Below are positions 45,488 through 57,284 of a DNA stretch of 64,000 bases, one piece after another. Origin of the DNA: Pelargonium cotyledonis (taxonomy: Eukaryota; Streptophyta; Magnoliopsida; Geraniales; Geraniaceae); contig JAYMTA010000002.1 in assembly GCA_036897625.1 (NCBI GenBank), positions 170,001 through 234,000 on the forward strand, given 5' to 3'. The notes below the pieces were generated by a model. That model was given only the letters and a program-made list of their open reading frames with translations. It was not told the origin of the DNA and made no database searches. Made by a program: the position numbers and the translations under genes. How positions within the stretch are numbered: the stretch's first letter is position 1; each line of letters starts with the position of its first letter.

Positions 45488-45640
45488 AGGGGCAAACAAA
45501 AGCAAGTAAGAGTCAGGCTTTCAAGACTAAGAAAACCGGGGCTAAGAAGACAAAAGCTACTAAAGGAAGTAGAGGTCTTAAGAAACAGAGGTATAAGAAA
45601 GCAAGTAAAACAGAGCTGCATAAGAAACTCGTAATCTAAT
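45488..45640 (+). pseudogene. Lysine-rich coding-like island
   Basis: A stop-free run of about 45 codons reads KASKSQAFKTKKTGAKKTKA and then TKGSRGLKKQRYKKASKTEL. AAG, ACT and GCT triplets recur in phase. The sequence is purine-rich, unlike its surroundings. It resembles the islands at 10.3, 12.2, 15.0 and 54.6 kb in vocabulary but not in exact order. The product is unknown and there is no ATG start. Confidence 0.4.
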
Positions 45641-46019
45641 ACTAATAAAAGGAAGGTTATAAAGCAAGCTACAAATCAGAAGCAGAAGACTTGGTTGTCA
45701 TAACGTATGAATGGACTACTGTAACCATTACAATTACCCTTATCAAGTCAAGAAGTGTGTGGGTATTATAGGTATGAATGTACTATAATAATACTATCTT
45801 GCAACTCACTCCCTTCGGGTGCCCCTACAATAGGCATACTATTATCTGTAAGGTTTCTCTACTCTCTAGATTAGTAACAACAAAGAATAAGAAGTAATAA
45901 CCTTAACAACTAATAGAACATCTAATGCAATCTATAATTAACACCAAATACTGTCTATCTAATAAAGTAACTAATAAAGAGATACTAATATATATAATAG
46001 TAATCAGTAAATCCTAACA

Positions 46020-46150
46020 AGAGTCAAGATAATAGCTACAGAGTACAGCTACAATCAGAAAGGGTTACAGAAGACTAAGAAGACTCTAGCTATCAAGAAG
46101 AGTACGAGTGGGCTATTGAGAGTATGTAACATGGGCTGCAGAAAGCTACA
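46020..46150 (+). pseudogene. Lysine-rich coding-like island, second part
   Basis: The reading includes QKGLQKTKKTLAIKKSTSGL, continuing as RVCNMGCRK. The last part recalls NVKVRNMKAT in the 12.5 kb copy. A short island of opposite orientation (minus-strand MKIQSRILAKSK) follows at about 46430-46500, so the pair forms a loose inverted arrangement. Confidence 0.35.
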
Positions 46151-46509
46151 AGATCAAAAGCAAATGTTAGTAATCTCTTTCTGGGTTATATAATTGAATT
46201 TTCCGGGTTAGGAAGGTAATCAAGTAACCAAGTTTCTAGTTGTCGAGAAGGATCCTTATGCTCTATAACTCCAAAAGGGAAGTTTTTAAACCAGGTTAGC
46301 GCTTTGGAGCTATCTATAAAGCAATGAGAGCGGGCAGTATCTTAGTAGGATTTCTTCTATATCTTAAATTCTATTTTTAATTACAGAGATTTTGAGTAGT
46401 TCCTATTACCAATGAGAACTTGCTTTTTACTCTTAGCTAGTATACGACTCTGTATTTTCATTCATAGCTTTCTTACTCATAATTTGTATCTTTTCTTTGT
46501 CTTTATGGA

Positions 46510-48050
46510 GGATCCTTATAGAAAGACCACTGACTCTTCATAGTATGCTTCTTAGGTTCCTCTATCTTCTTGTTTTGTTCCTGATAGATAACCCCTTTAT
46601 TGATTGTTAATTCTTTGTCTAAGTGATTGAATCTGCTATTATTTTTACTTTAACTTACCCAAAATACACTCTATTACCTCCTAGACTAGTATTGGTATGG
46701 TAGTATTTGACCTACGAAATTGTGGGGTTGCTCTAATAACTTGCAAAGAAAGTAAGACTGAAAAACAGGGTTATCAGTAAAGCAGATTCCTACCAGGGTT
46801 TCCTTGGTGCTTATATATTGTACAAGTTGCTCGGTAATCTATAAGTCTTAGCGAAGGTAATTTCCTTTTTATTAAAAACACAAGACTAGTAAACTAGTTA
46901 GCTGGCTTATAGAGAGAAAGAAATTCAATAATAAGGAAAAACTTTTATTAATCTACTTATTTAGTCTAATAATCACATCATTGATATAGACAGGCTACTT
47001 TACTTACCTATATTCGAGCTATTATGATTGTAAATAAAGTTGTACATAAAACCATCTGTTTCCCCAATTAATCAAAAATATCATAGCTAAGCCTCTTTTA
47101 AGCGACTTAGACCCCTAATAAAAAGTAAATATTTATAGTGGTAAAACAAGAATGAGTAACAATTTATTATTTAAAAACCTGGTTTGCCCTTCTTTGAATA
47201 AAATAATAACCAAGGCTTCAGAGGGCCCTCTTGTTATTCATTAAATCTTTCTAGACCTTTTAATTGATAGAACATTAGATGTACTTTTCAATGTTCTGGA
47301 GGTTCAATTGCTGATATATCAAGTATTTACTTCAGAAATCAATCCTGGGTATAACTCTGAATTAGAAAGGTCTTTATCCTATTTGGTTGATTTTACGATT
47401 TTAAAGAGTTGAGTATTAAGTAATACTTAATAATAAACTCTTTACTAAACCTTAACTGTTCACCAGAATTTTTCCAGTAAGATTGGCTTGTGAGTTTATC
47501 ACTGGGCTTAACTGAGAAAGCTCCGTTCAAGTGCACCTCCGTCACTTCTATCCGTAGTTAATACACCCCAAAATCAGGATATACTATAGGACAAAAGAGT
47601 CAACTATTATTTACTTATATACCAAGACCCGTAAGTTAGTTAATTATTTCGAACAAATTTCACTGGGCGAGTGCAAGTGGAAATACAATAGCGCTAACTT
47701 TTATAGAATTCAAGTAAAGTCTACTTTGTCTAAAACAAGCAAATAAATATTTAAAAACTTTTTAAATATTAAGGAACTTCTTGAAAATATAGGGTATAAT
47801 CTAAGAGAATACGTGTGCCAAAATTCGGGGTTGTCCCTCCGAAACCCATTCGATTTCAAGGAGTTAAGGTAACTTTGAGCGCCTTAGGTATCCCTTTTAT
47901 TAAACGATTTTAATTATTTATGTATAAGAGTAACTTGTATAACTTACATAAACAAGGTAAAGAGCAGGTTTTAAAAAGTATGACGACTAAATTCGGGTTT
48001 AGTATACTATAGAAAAAGCATATAAAATATTCACAGAGATCTAAATTAAT
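46510..48050. other. AT-rich spacer
   Basis: No gene is visible. GAGGGCCCTC at 47221 is another GC-rich palindrome. Confidence 0.55.
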
Positions 48051-48052
48051 TG

Positions 48053-48150
48053 TTTGAGAGTGGCGAAAGGGCTGGTAGGTAGACACTTATGAGTTACGAA
48101 AAAGAGCTTAGATATAAAATTACTGGATTCCGGAATCAGAACGGGTAACT
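48053..48150 (+). pseudogene. tRNA-Leu-like relic
   Basis: GAGTGGCGAAAGGG followed by TGGTAGGTAGACAC matches the GTGGCGAAATTGGTAGACAC start of tRNA-Leu apart from a small insertion. GAGTTACG fills the anticodon arm. GAAAAAGAGCTTAG could be the long variable arm. The T arm (TGGATTCCGGAATCAG) has lost its consensus. Confidence 0.42.
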
Positions 48151-50395
48151 AAGCAAGTAAAAACCATACAAATAAAGAACCTGTTCCTATCCTATCCTAT
48201 ATAATAAGAGCTCTCTGAATAGGGGCGAATTGAAAAGCAAAGACTTGTAAGGGGAAGTATCTTAGTACTAGGCAACCCCCTCCTTAAGGACTTCTTTAAT
48301 TCTTGTTTGAGTGTGTTTGCTTTAAAAGTTAAAGAATATTAAGTAAAAGAGATAAGAGCGCAATCTATTTTCGTAACTTTAACCAAGTAATTTCATTAAA
48401 CAAAATCAGTGAATATTTTTATTTAAAAACTCTGTTTCTCGTTTAATTAAGGGTTTATAATTAAAGTTTTCGGAGTCCTATAATAAAATAATGAGTATAG
48501 TAGTTTATAGGAACCTAGAGTTAAAGTAAGAAATATATATAAAGTACCCGTTTTAGAAAAGAAACCACTTAGAGGTTGGTTACTACCTCAGAGTTCCAAC
48601 TATCTTAGTATTGTAAACTACATCTAATACATAGCTGGGTATTTAAAGATTATTAAGTTACTGAATCTTTAAAATTTAAAAATATACCTACTAAAGATTC
48701 TCTCTTTTTAGTTTTCTTCAGTAAATAATATATATATATGTAATAAATGTAGGTAGCTTGTCCAAGACTCCTCATTTCTTGTAAGTAAGAAGTCTTGCTA
48801 AATGTTAAAATGGTTGGAGAGGAGGTTTGTTCTAGGAATTATCCCTAAAGCAAAGGGGAGCTACTTTTTTTTACCTTGCTTGGATTTCTCTTAAATAAGG
48901 CTGACATTTATTAAGAATAGGAAACTTCTTAACTTACCCAGTTGCTTGTTAACCCTTTTCTTGTAACTGAGTCCTTTACTAGAATCACTAACTAAAAATA
49001 TCTATGGAAAATATTAGCAAGGCTCTAGTAAACTATGAAACAATTACATAAGAAAAAAGGCAGAGTTCAGTTTTATAGATTCCGTCTCATATAGATGAAT
49101 ATTAAAAGTTTAAATCCAAGATTAGCTATTAGCTTTACAAGGTATAAGTGACAAAGAATTCTGTATTACTTTATTTTAGTACGACACTATCCATGTAATA
49201 TCTAAATTACAAGTGCCCTTTTTCTGCCCTACTTGAAAATTTGATTGACACTGATAACTTTCTGTAACTGAATTAGTATTCAAAGTCTATGATTAAAGAG
49301 ACCCTTTTAACATTTGAATACCCTTCATTTTTTTTGAAACAAAAAAAAATTATAGAAACTCTAGGGAGTGCTTTTTCTTTTGAATTCTTTATTATTTTTG
49401 TGTAAGTTTAGGACAAGCTAGCAAGAAATAGGGAAGTCACTATTAGGACTAGCTTACTTAATTTGTGGAACGGCAATAGAATTGTTACCTAAGCGGTATC
49501 CCTCATAAAGGCTTTCTACTAGCTCTAGATTTCCCAGCTTCTAAGGAAGACCGGACTAATTTAAGGGGCTGGCTCTTAACTTTGCTATTCCGAACCCCGG
49601 GGGTTATCCCCGACCTCTAAAAAATCCTATCTAATATAGTAATAAACCAATTAGGAACTTTCTTGAGCCGAAGGATCCTAACCTAAACATATCTTGGACT
49701 AATTCCTACTTGTAAAAGCAGGTATAAAATAAAGCCAAGAGGATATAAAGAATTGAGGATAATGTAGTAAAAGTTCTCCGTTTCGTTGTTATAATAAATA
49801 AAAGCTTTGGTAGGATAAATATTTTACTCGGATCCTGGATACAAAAGCGTGGTCTCTCTAAAATCTATTTCTGTTCCCTTTAGTTTTTTAGTTATCTCTT
49901 TTCGGAAATTTCCTTACTATGCACCCAACTCCTTCCAATATCCAAAAGTTTTAGTAAGGACATAGAGCCCTCTTCAAGTTTTAAAGTAGACTCTTAGGTG
50001 GTTTTTAGGCCACATAGAATTAGCAAAACCTCTTTAGCACTAAGGTAAGTAAAACAGCTTTTATTTACAAAATTCAAGTATAACTATTTTGTTAGTTTAA
50101 CAAATTTTACATTATAGGATTCCCTCTCAATAAAAAGAATTCCTTAGTATCTATTTCCCTAAAAATTACATACACATAAATAGAATTCTTGGGGTAGTTA
50201 ACTGGTCGATCAAAGTTTGCCGTTTAGGATACCTCTTTTTACTATTTCATCTTACGGGATAGACGTAGCACTTAAAAATTCTTGTAGTATATATCCGGGT
50301 TGCTGCTGGTTGTTTCATAGCTGATACTACTGTTGGGAAAAGTGACTTTGGAGATAAATACCTTATGCTAATGTCCAATACAAAAACAGTTTACC
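48151..50395. other. AT-rich spacer
   Basis: No gene is visible. AACCCCGGGGGTT at 49593 is the most GC-rich palindrome of the window. Confidence 0.55.
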
Positions 50396-50398
50396 TCG

Positions 50399-50462
50399 CT
50401 TTTTAATCCAAGTGGTAAGGCAAGCGGGACGACCAATTGTCGATTCAAATTCTTACTGTAAT
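50399..50462 (+). pseudogene. tRNA-Gln-like relic
   Basis: ATCCAAGTGGTAAGGCAAGCG is a tRNA-Gln-type D arm and the nearest of the three to consensus. GGGACGACCAATTGTCGATTC carries a shortened anticodon part. ATTCAAATTC is a T loop. The copy is short by about eight bases. Confidence 0.4.
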
Positions 50463-50464
50463 AT

Positions 50465-53400
50465 TCTTACTGTAATACTAAATTTAGTAAGTAAAGTCTT
50501 TCATTGAATGGAAATGCAGCATTAGCCAGATATCTGGTTTCAGTGTCCCTATCTCAAGTTGAATTCTTTATATTAATGATGTGATAAGATAAATTGACCA
50601 CATAGCTTCCTAATAAACCTTGACTTGCACTACGTCACTTACGAATAGTATGGTTTCAAGAACAGTTTATCGAACACTAAGCTTGACCCAAATTGAAGAC
50701 CAAGTCCACTAAAAATTAACAACTAAAAAACTTAAGCCTGGTATAAAAACTTTCTCTAACCGACCACTCGCGAGCCTCGACTAAGACTTCAAAACAAAGT
50801 AGAAGTGGGACTCCGCCTTACCTTAAAAAAGATAACGTTTGTTACTCATTAATAATATAAAGAAAACTAATTAAAATGACACTATGCTCTGGATTAAGAC
50901 TGACTACATGAAATAAAAAGTATATTAAGATCAAAAACGAATGCTTATATTACAATCTTGAAGAGTACATTCGAGTTAAGGAATAGGAATAAGAGATTGC
51001 TTATGCATAGGGTAGTTATATCTACAGGGGCTTGTATTGAAAGGAATTCCTTATCCGGAACTCAAATTCCACGATTTCATAGATCATTTTGGCTTCTACT
51101 TTAGATTTTAAAAAGCCTTAACTAGAGTTTACAATTTCTAGATAATAATTTAAGGATTTAATAATCTGTACGGCAAATCCTTTAGCCATTTAGGGGGTTT
51201 AGAGAAGTCCTAACCCGAGGCTATAGCTTATAAAAACCGGAGAGTTAAGTTAAGTGCTAACAAATTTTATTACATAGTACCTATATGAAGAGGATACTTA
51301 ATATTAACCAAGAACCTTTATAAATAAAGTCAAGATTTTTAACTGATGCAAAAAACTTATAGCTTATGGAATTTGCCTGGTTTACAGATTAAAAATAAAG
51401 AGAGTACAGAACCGGAGAATAGACTTGATTAAATGAATAGCTTTGAATACTTTGACCTTTCTAAACATTGACTCCTTAAATAGAGGTCAAAAGTTGTTTT
51501 GTCTTACCGACACAGACAGTACTGAACGGTTTCTTCTTTTGTCAATGAAAATCTCTAAATAGAAGGGCCACCCCGGTTCGAGATTTCTCTTGCTGGTACT
51601 CTACTTTAGTCATATCTTGATCTAGCATCCCTATCACAACGGAACGCTTAACCTAAATTATTATAACCTCCACTAGACTTCTGAACCCTTTGCATGTCGC
51701 GAAAAGGAAGCTGTGACTTACCCTCAAAAACGGGGGCTGGTATAAAACTTTTTGTAGCTATAGATAGGATTTTCTTACTATTATGTAATTAAATAAGAAA
51801 GGAGCGCTTGTGAAAAGGCCTCACAGACAGGGTTTTCGTGAAAATAGGGTTTACTGTAAGTTTGAATCACGAACCTTTAGTACTTTTTGGTAACTAGAAC
51901 TCTTTATTCGGCTTTTGAACCTTTTGCTTTAATGTCTTTGATCTTTGAAAAAAACTCAGGGAATAGCTGCCAGAAAGAAATATAAGCTAAACATAATATA
52001 ATATCTTTACAAAAAAGAGCTACCTATTTTTATTTGTACCTTTTGTCTAGTATGAATTCGTACCACACCTTATGATATTCCTTATACAAAGTGGTTTCCA
52101 TCTGGATCTTCAAAAAAGGGGTTATATAAAAACTTTATAATAATGGTGTATAGCAAGTCAAGAGCAAGAGTACATACTTTTTTAGTAAGTAGTAATAATA
52201 AGTATATTTATACTGGATCAAGGGTATCCACTACAGTAAAAAAAAGTGAAGTCGATCAAATCAGGAAAAAGAGATTAATATAACTCTAGAGTAGCTAACC
52301 ATATAAGGATATAAAATAGGAGTTACTCGACTAAAGTCTTGTTGATTGCTTTTCGCTGAAATAAGGTAACTCTCCCCCGCAGAAGTTAGAATAAGAAAAC
52401 GTGCAGAATTAGTCTTTTTATAGCATACTCTAGAAAAATAATGGAATTTATATGCTTTGTTTTACCACACAAAGCTCTTTCAACAGATAACAAGGTTATG
52501 GAAGAGGTGCGTATCGAGACCTCGGTGTAGCTCCTTAAATTAGGCAGGGTTCCATATAGGGAGTCCGGACTGTATATAGAATATAGATAAAGTAAAGTCG
52601 CTCTGAGCGTCCTAGTAGAATTTGAATATCTTTTTTCTTGTATCTGATAACAAAGTCTTTCTTCTATATTACCTCTGGATCTTAAAATCACTGACTCATA
52701 ATAAACTCCAGCTAAGGAAAATGCCCAGGTACTTTGGACAAAGTCTCCTACTCAAAAAGAACTGGGTTTATATATTCTTTTAATTAAAAATACTAAATCT
52801 AAATAAAGTTAATTTAATTGGCAGTCCTTACCTAGAGAAGGCTCTTCAGGTTCAGTTCAGTAATAAGTAAGTTGATATTGAAAAAGTCATATTCCTCCGT
52901 TGGTTTAGACTTTCCATGAATTTTTGTTTTTGAGAATACTATAAAGTTATATTGGCAAAGCTCAGGGTACTCTAGGACTTTGTATTTGAGCTAGGAAATC
53001 GGTTTTGGTATATCCAAATCGAAGAGGGTAGTACCTCTTTTCATCTGACACCTTAGCTATATGAAATTCAATATACTTATTTGGAAAAAAGAATCGACAG
53101 AATAAAGGAAGCTTCAAAACTTTTCTGACTTTATTTAAATTGCTACTTGTCTATTCTGTTAATTATTAAAGCTATAGTATTATAGGTCTTCTATATGGGT
53201 CACTTCAAAGGAAGGTTCTCAGAAAAATTCATATTTCATATTTCTGAAAAATAGAATGAGATATTAAGGAAAGTAGTCGCACACTAAAACACTCCCAGGG
53301 ATTCTAATTTAAGTATAGAAAAGGGGAGTCCACCGTCCTTTTAGTAGAGAATTTACCTCAAAAATATGTTAGATTTCCCCTTTTTAATTGTTATGGTGGG

Positions 53401-54000
53401 CAGTTTTCTCATTATAGTGTGCTTTTTGAAAAGCCAATTTTAAGTACCCGAAGCGAGGGTTTTAGTATTATTGAGTGGGTTCTCTTGTGCAAAACTTTTT
53501 GTAAATTGTTTTGTATAGGTATCGGTGATCAACAGTGTAATTTGGATATCATAGAGGCTTGCGCTTGGGATCCTTTAAGATAAATACAATAAAGAGCTTT
53601 TTCCTTAACGTTAAGTATTTCGGGGATTTACCAAGAGCAGCCATAAAAAGGGATAGCATTAGTAATTTTCTTTTAAAAATTAAGCGAAGGTGAGTATTAA
53701 CTTCATCAGTTTTATACTTAGATTGCTAGTAGCAGAGTATATCTATTCTAAGCTGAAATTTCTATTAAAAGTTTTCTAGACAAAGATATGAGGGCCTTAG
53801 TCCTGCTCTCAAATATAGGGTACTCGCTGGGGTACAGATGATTCTAGGTTGGATTTTTTTGATAAATCAGTTTTCATTTTTCTTTGTAAGCTAAACTAAA
53901 AATAGGAAAACACTTTATCGCTTTTAGCTGGGACTTAATAGGTTTTTCTAAACTCTTTTGCTCGAGACTCTTCCTTACTCTTCAGGGAACTACTTCTTTC
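50465..54000. other. AT-rich spacer
   Basis: No gene is visible. A T-arm-like CCCCGGTTCGAGATT near 51573 stands alone. The minus-strand open frame at 52386-52691 (101 codons) is the longest outside the rRNA genes, but no motif or composition shift supports it. Confidence 0.55.
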
Positions 54001-54049
54001 AACTAGAAACTTTACTATATCCTCCCTAGGTCCAGTACAGTTAGTCAAC

Positions 54050-54170
54050 AGTATCTTTGTATTACCTAAACTTAGACTCTTATTACTCGTTTTCTGTAGC
54101 CCTCTTGTAGCTAGAATGGTCTTCCTAGTCTTTGTCTTACTATAGGCTTATACTTAGTCCTACGTATTAT
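54050..54170 (-). pseudogene. Pyrimidine-rich partner of a lysine-rich island
   Basis: CTTCCTAGTCTTTGTCTTAC and CTTGTAGCTAGAATGG are the reverse-complement vocabulary of the lysine-rich islands. It faces the plus-strand island at 54600, as the pair at 46.1 and 46.4 kb face each other. Low confidence because it is short. Confidence 0.3.
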
Positions 54171-54599
54171 TGTACATCTGAAGCTTTTCAAGTTGATATT
54201 TCATATGTTTTTCATCATTATTCTGGAAACTCCCTTGTGATCTTAAGCAGCTAAAAGCCTTCCTACTAAAAGAAAAAACCGGAAACAAAGGAGTAACCCC
54301 CACTATTAGGGCTATCGATAACTTTTCAGAAAGCTCGGGAATTTTCTTAGTTAGAGCTAGAGCCTAGGAAAACCCACTCTTTTTTAGAAGTATTATAGTA
54401 ATACTGAGTTTTTGCCTTATAAGTTTCTGTGTTTTAGTTAGTAGTCAATTCCTCGTAAAAGCACTTTAGCAGCTCTACATCTTAGAAATTCAGGTTAAAT
54501 GAAAATTTACTATAAAGGAGGTATTGACCCTTCTCGCCTTGGAACTGCTTTTCGTGGTGTTCTATCAAGTTGAATTACTTAGGGTGTAAGCTATGTTGA

Positions 54600-54760
54600 C
54601 TTTGGAGTTGAAGTCAGAGATGATGAATAAGAAAAAGAGTCTTAAGAAAAAGGTCTAGGCTCCAAGGACTGGTATAGCTGACCGGGAAGCTATGCATAAG
54701 AGGATAGGTAGAGAGTTGAGTTTCCAGGAAAGGATAGATTGACTTTAGTTTGAATAGTCT
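54600..54760 (+). pseudogene. Lysine-rich coding-like island
   Basis: The reading is LELKSEMMNKKKSLKKKV, a stop, then APRTGIADREAMHKRIGREL. Purine-rich text with AAG in phase stands out from the AT-rich surroundings. A tRNA-like relic starts about 60 bp downstream. The product is unknown. Confidence 0.36.
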
Positions 54761-54815
54761 AGTACAGTTTAAAGTAAGTATTGACAGTTTTCTCTTTCTT
54801 TATTTGTTGTTTCTA

Positions 54816-54888
54816 TTGAGTTGTCAGTTGGTAAAGCACCAGTTAATGTAACCAGCACGACAAGGGTTCAAGTCCAAGAGTCCAGAGT
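54816..54888 (+). pseudogene. tRNA-like relic, perhaps Thr(UGU)
   Basis: GTCAGTTGGTAAAGCACCAG is a good D arm running into the anticodon stem. AATGTAAC places TGT in the anticodon. AAGGGTTCAAGTCC is a good T loop. The anticodon stem (CCAG with CCAG) does not pair, and the acceptor ends are lost. Confidence 0.42.
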
Positions 54889-54994
54889 TAGGTCTTTATC
54901 TTGTTTGCTTTTTATCCTAGATATAAATAGATTTAGCTTATTCTGTATATGCATCTGGTTATAGTAAGCATTCGGTGTATTTGGTTGTAGTATT

Positions 54995-55060
54995 TGGAAT
55001 CGGTAGTGCAATGGACTTTAAACCAAACAGCTGGAGGTTAAAGTCCTACTCGTAATAGTC
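54995..55060 (+). pseudogene. Possible tRNA-like relic
   Basis: AATCGGTAGTGCAATGGACTT is followed by TAAACCAAACAGCTGGAGG and TTAAAGTCCTACTCG. Order and spacing suggest a decayed tRNA with a changed T loop. Weak; the isotype is unreadable. Confidence 0.28.
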
Positions 55061-55064
55061 AAGG

Positions 55065-55975
55065 TAATAGAAAACTCTCTGAACAAGGAGAACAGTGAAG
55101 GCTTTTTCTTCCTGCTTTTTTATAAAAGTGATTCTACTTCAATCCAGTTTTTTGTACTAAGTTAAGTATACTCTCCATCGTAATCCGATTTAGTTACTAT
55201 GTTTGCCTAGTGAAAAGAGCGGTAAAGTATAATGTAAACCTTGTGAGTTTTAGTAATTCCTTATATAAAAATATCAATTTTTTATTTGACGTGACTAGTT
55301 TAATAAAAGAAAAAGATAAGGAAGTCTTGAGAATTCTCCCAGTTTTGGCATACCCGCAGGGCTCTTTTACTGTTTTCGCATTAGAATTTCAAAATGTAGT
55401 GATCCATAACGGCATTCTACTTAGAGCCTAAGGAGGGCTTTCCCCAACTATGAAAATGAAGTCTTACCCCGCACAAATGAGACCCCCTTTTTTTGAATAC
55501 ATTATATGAAACTAAGGATTACTCTCTCAAGTCAAGTATAGAACTCTTCTTTACCCACTTCTAAACCTAGCGAACTACTTTCTTTTAATGCAAAAATCCT
55601 ACCTAAACTGTATAGATATCGCTCAGAAACTTCTAGTTTTAATTATAAGGGTCTAGTTTCTTGACTACAGAATTCGTGCTATTGGACAGGCATTAGTCAC
55701 GGAACATACATGGGTTTGGGTACCTCACCTTAATTTATAAAGAAAAGAATGCTATACTAAGGAGTCTCCCGCGAATTAGATCGACCCCTAAAAGCGGGCG
55801 TAACTAAGACAAGCATAGTGGGGATAATAGATCCTTTAATTAATTCTTTTTATTAATATTCATAATAAAGGTAAAGTAATATATGAGATATAATAATATA
55901 AAAAGAAAACACCCATAATTTTAGAATCGCTCATATAGAATGTATCCCTATCCATATAGTATGTTCTGATCAGGG
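55065..55975. other. AT-rich spacer
   Basis: No supported gene. The plus-strand open frame at 55210-55431 (73 codons) is rather hydrophobic and has no recognisable motif. I leave it out as a gene. Confidence 0.5.
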
Positions 55976-55980
55976 CGAAT

Positions 55981-56052
55981 AAGAGCTATAATCAGTGGTA
56001 GAGTAAAGTAATTAAAATAGGTATTTCATGGGTTCAAGTCACTTCGTCATAG
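55981..56052 (+). pseudogene. tRNA-like relic
   Basis: TAATCAGTGGTAGAGTAAAG resembles the D arm of plastid-type tRNA-Thr(GGU), which has AACTCAGTGGTAGAGTAAC. CATGGGTTCAAGTC is a T loop. The anticodon arm has become AT-rich (ATTAAAATAGG) and cannot be read. Confidence 0.4.
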
Positions 56053-56494
56053 AATATTAGTTTAAGAGTTCCCTTATCGGTTCCCGAGGAACAAGGCTTT
56101 CTACAGAAAAAGGTAAAGCAGAAAGGGTATGTCCAATTTTTAACATTGCTTCACCAGTCAACCGACAACTAAAAATCCAGGTTTAAAGGGCAGCACTCCA
56201 TCCAGTGAAATTTTGCTTTAAGAAAGGAAAGTAACTTACCAAGCCTCAAACTGAAAACTGAATACGTATATCTCCTCCCTTGTCTAAGCCCCAAGAAATT
56301 AAAGTAGCTTCTGTAAGAATTAGTAAAAATTTTTATTTGATACTAATTAGTTATCTTGGAGAAGTCTGAGCCTTCTAATTTAAAAAGAATACCTCTTCAT
56401 TGTAAGCCGGTGTTACAGGACTCATATGTCTTGTATTTGAAAAGTAACTCCCTGGGGTCCGTGAAAGTGGTATTTTACAAGTAACATCAGACTT

Positions 56495-56565
56495 CTATTA
56501 CTTCTCCGAGGAGTCGAACCAAGGATACCTTTCCTATGAGCCTTGTTTCTCTTCTTAACCTGCTT
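56495..56565 (-). pseudogene. tRNA with CAU anticodon (fMet-like) relic
   Basis: The minus strand reads ACAAGGCTCATAGGAAAGG, keeping the GGCTCAT anticodon-arm core of initiator tRNA, and CCTTGGTTCGACTCC as T arm. The D arm (GGTTAAGAAGAG) has eroded and the acceptor stem is not paired. Confidence 0.45.
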
Positions 56566-57219
56566 AACCTGTTTGTTACTATGTATTGGTATCCCTTTCT
56601 TAGTAAAAGTTCTCGCTTCGTTTTATTTAATATAAGTAATGTAACATCTATACAGATAAAAAAAACAACAGCTATAGGCAACAAAAGACTAGCTTCAGGT
56701 CCCTGGGAATACTGGCTGCAGTGAGAGTCTATTTCCTATAGAGAAGGTTGTTCTCGGTATTAAGAGTAAGGATTTCAAAATAGGGAGAATTCCTGGAATT
56801 TAAATTAAGAAATCCTTTTTTGCTAGCCTGACTTTAACGGGCCCCTTCTAAGTCCTTTAAAATCATATACTAAAAACGTATTTTTGCACTGTGACAGGAT
56901 TCGTAACTAAATATACTTATACCTAAAAATAACCAGTATTGAAATTAAAAAGTTATAGTAGACACTCCAAGGTCTGGGATTTCTTAACTTAACGAGCGCG
57001 TTTTCTTGAAAAACTTTCTATAAATTCCAGCCATAAATTGAGTATCTTAAGATTTTTCGATATCTAAAAAGAACGTTACTAATTTAATAAAACTTAAAAC
57101 TACTGCTGTTGTTTATTATAAAAGCAAAAGAAGTAATATTATGTGCAGTTCAAATGGAAAAGCACCGGTAATTCTAAATTAGAGAATCCCTTTATGAAGT
57201 TGCGTAGTATAACGCTTTT

Positions 57220-57283
57220 TGGGGACATATGTCAAGCGGTAAGTGGAATCGGCATGCAAGGGTTCTAGCCCCAAAATCCCATA
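57220..57283 (+). pseudogene. tRNA-Gln-like relic without anticodon arm
   Basis: ACATATGTCAAGCGGTAAG matches the tRNA-Gln 5' half (TATAGCCAAGCGGTAAG). After it, TCGGCATGCAAGGGTTCTAG matches the tRNA-Gln variable and T region. Between them only about five bases remain where the anticodon arm should be, so the gene lost that arm by deletion. TGGGG near the start and CCCCA/TCCCA near the end may still pair. Confidence 0.5.
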
Positions 57284-57284
57284 A

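Noticed and set aside
52386-52691. 101-codon open frame, minus strand
   Set aside because: The longest frame in the AT-rich part, but its length is within chance for 64 kb, and it shows no domain, signal peptide or composition shift.
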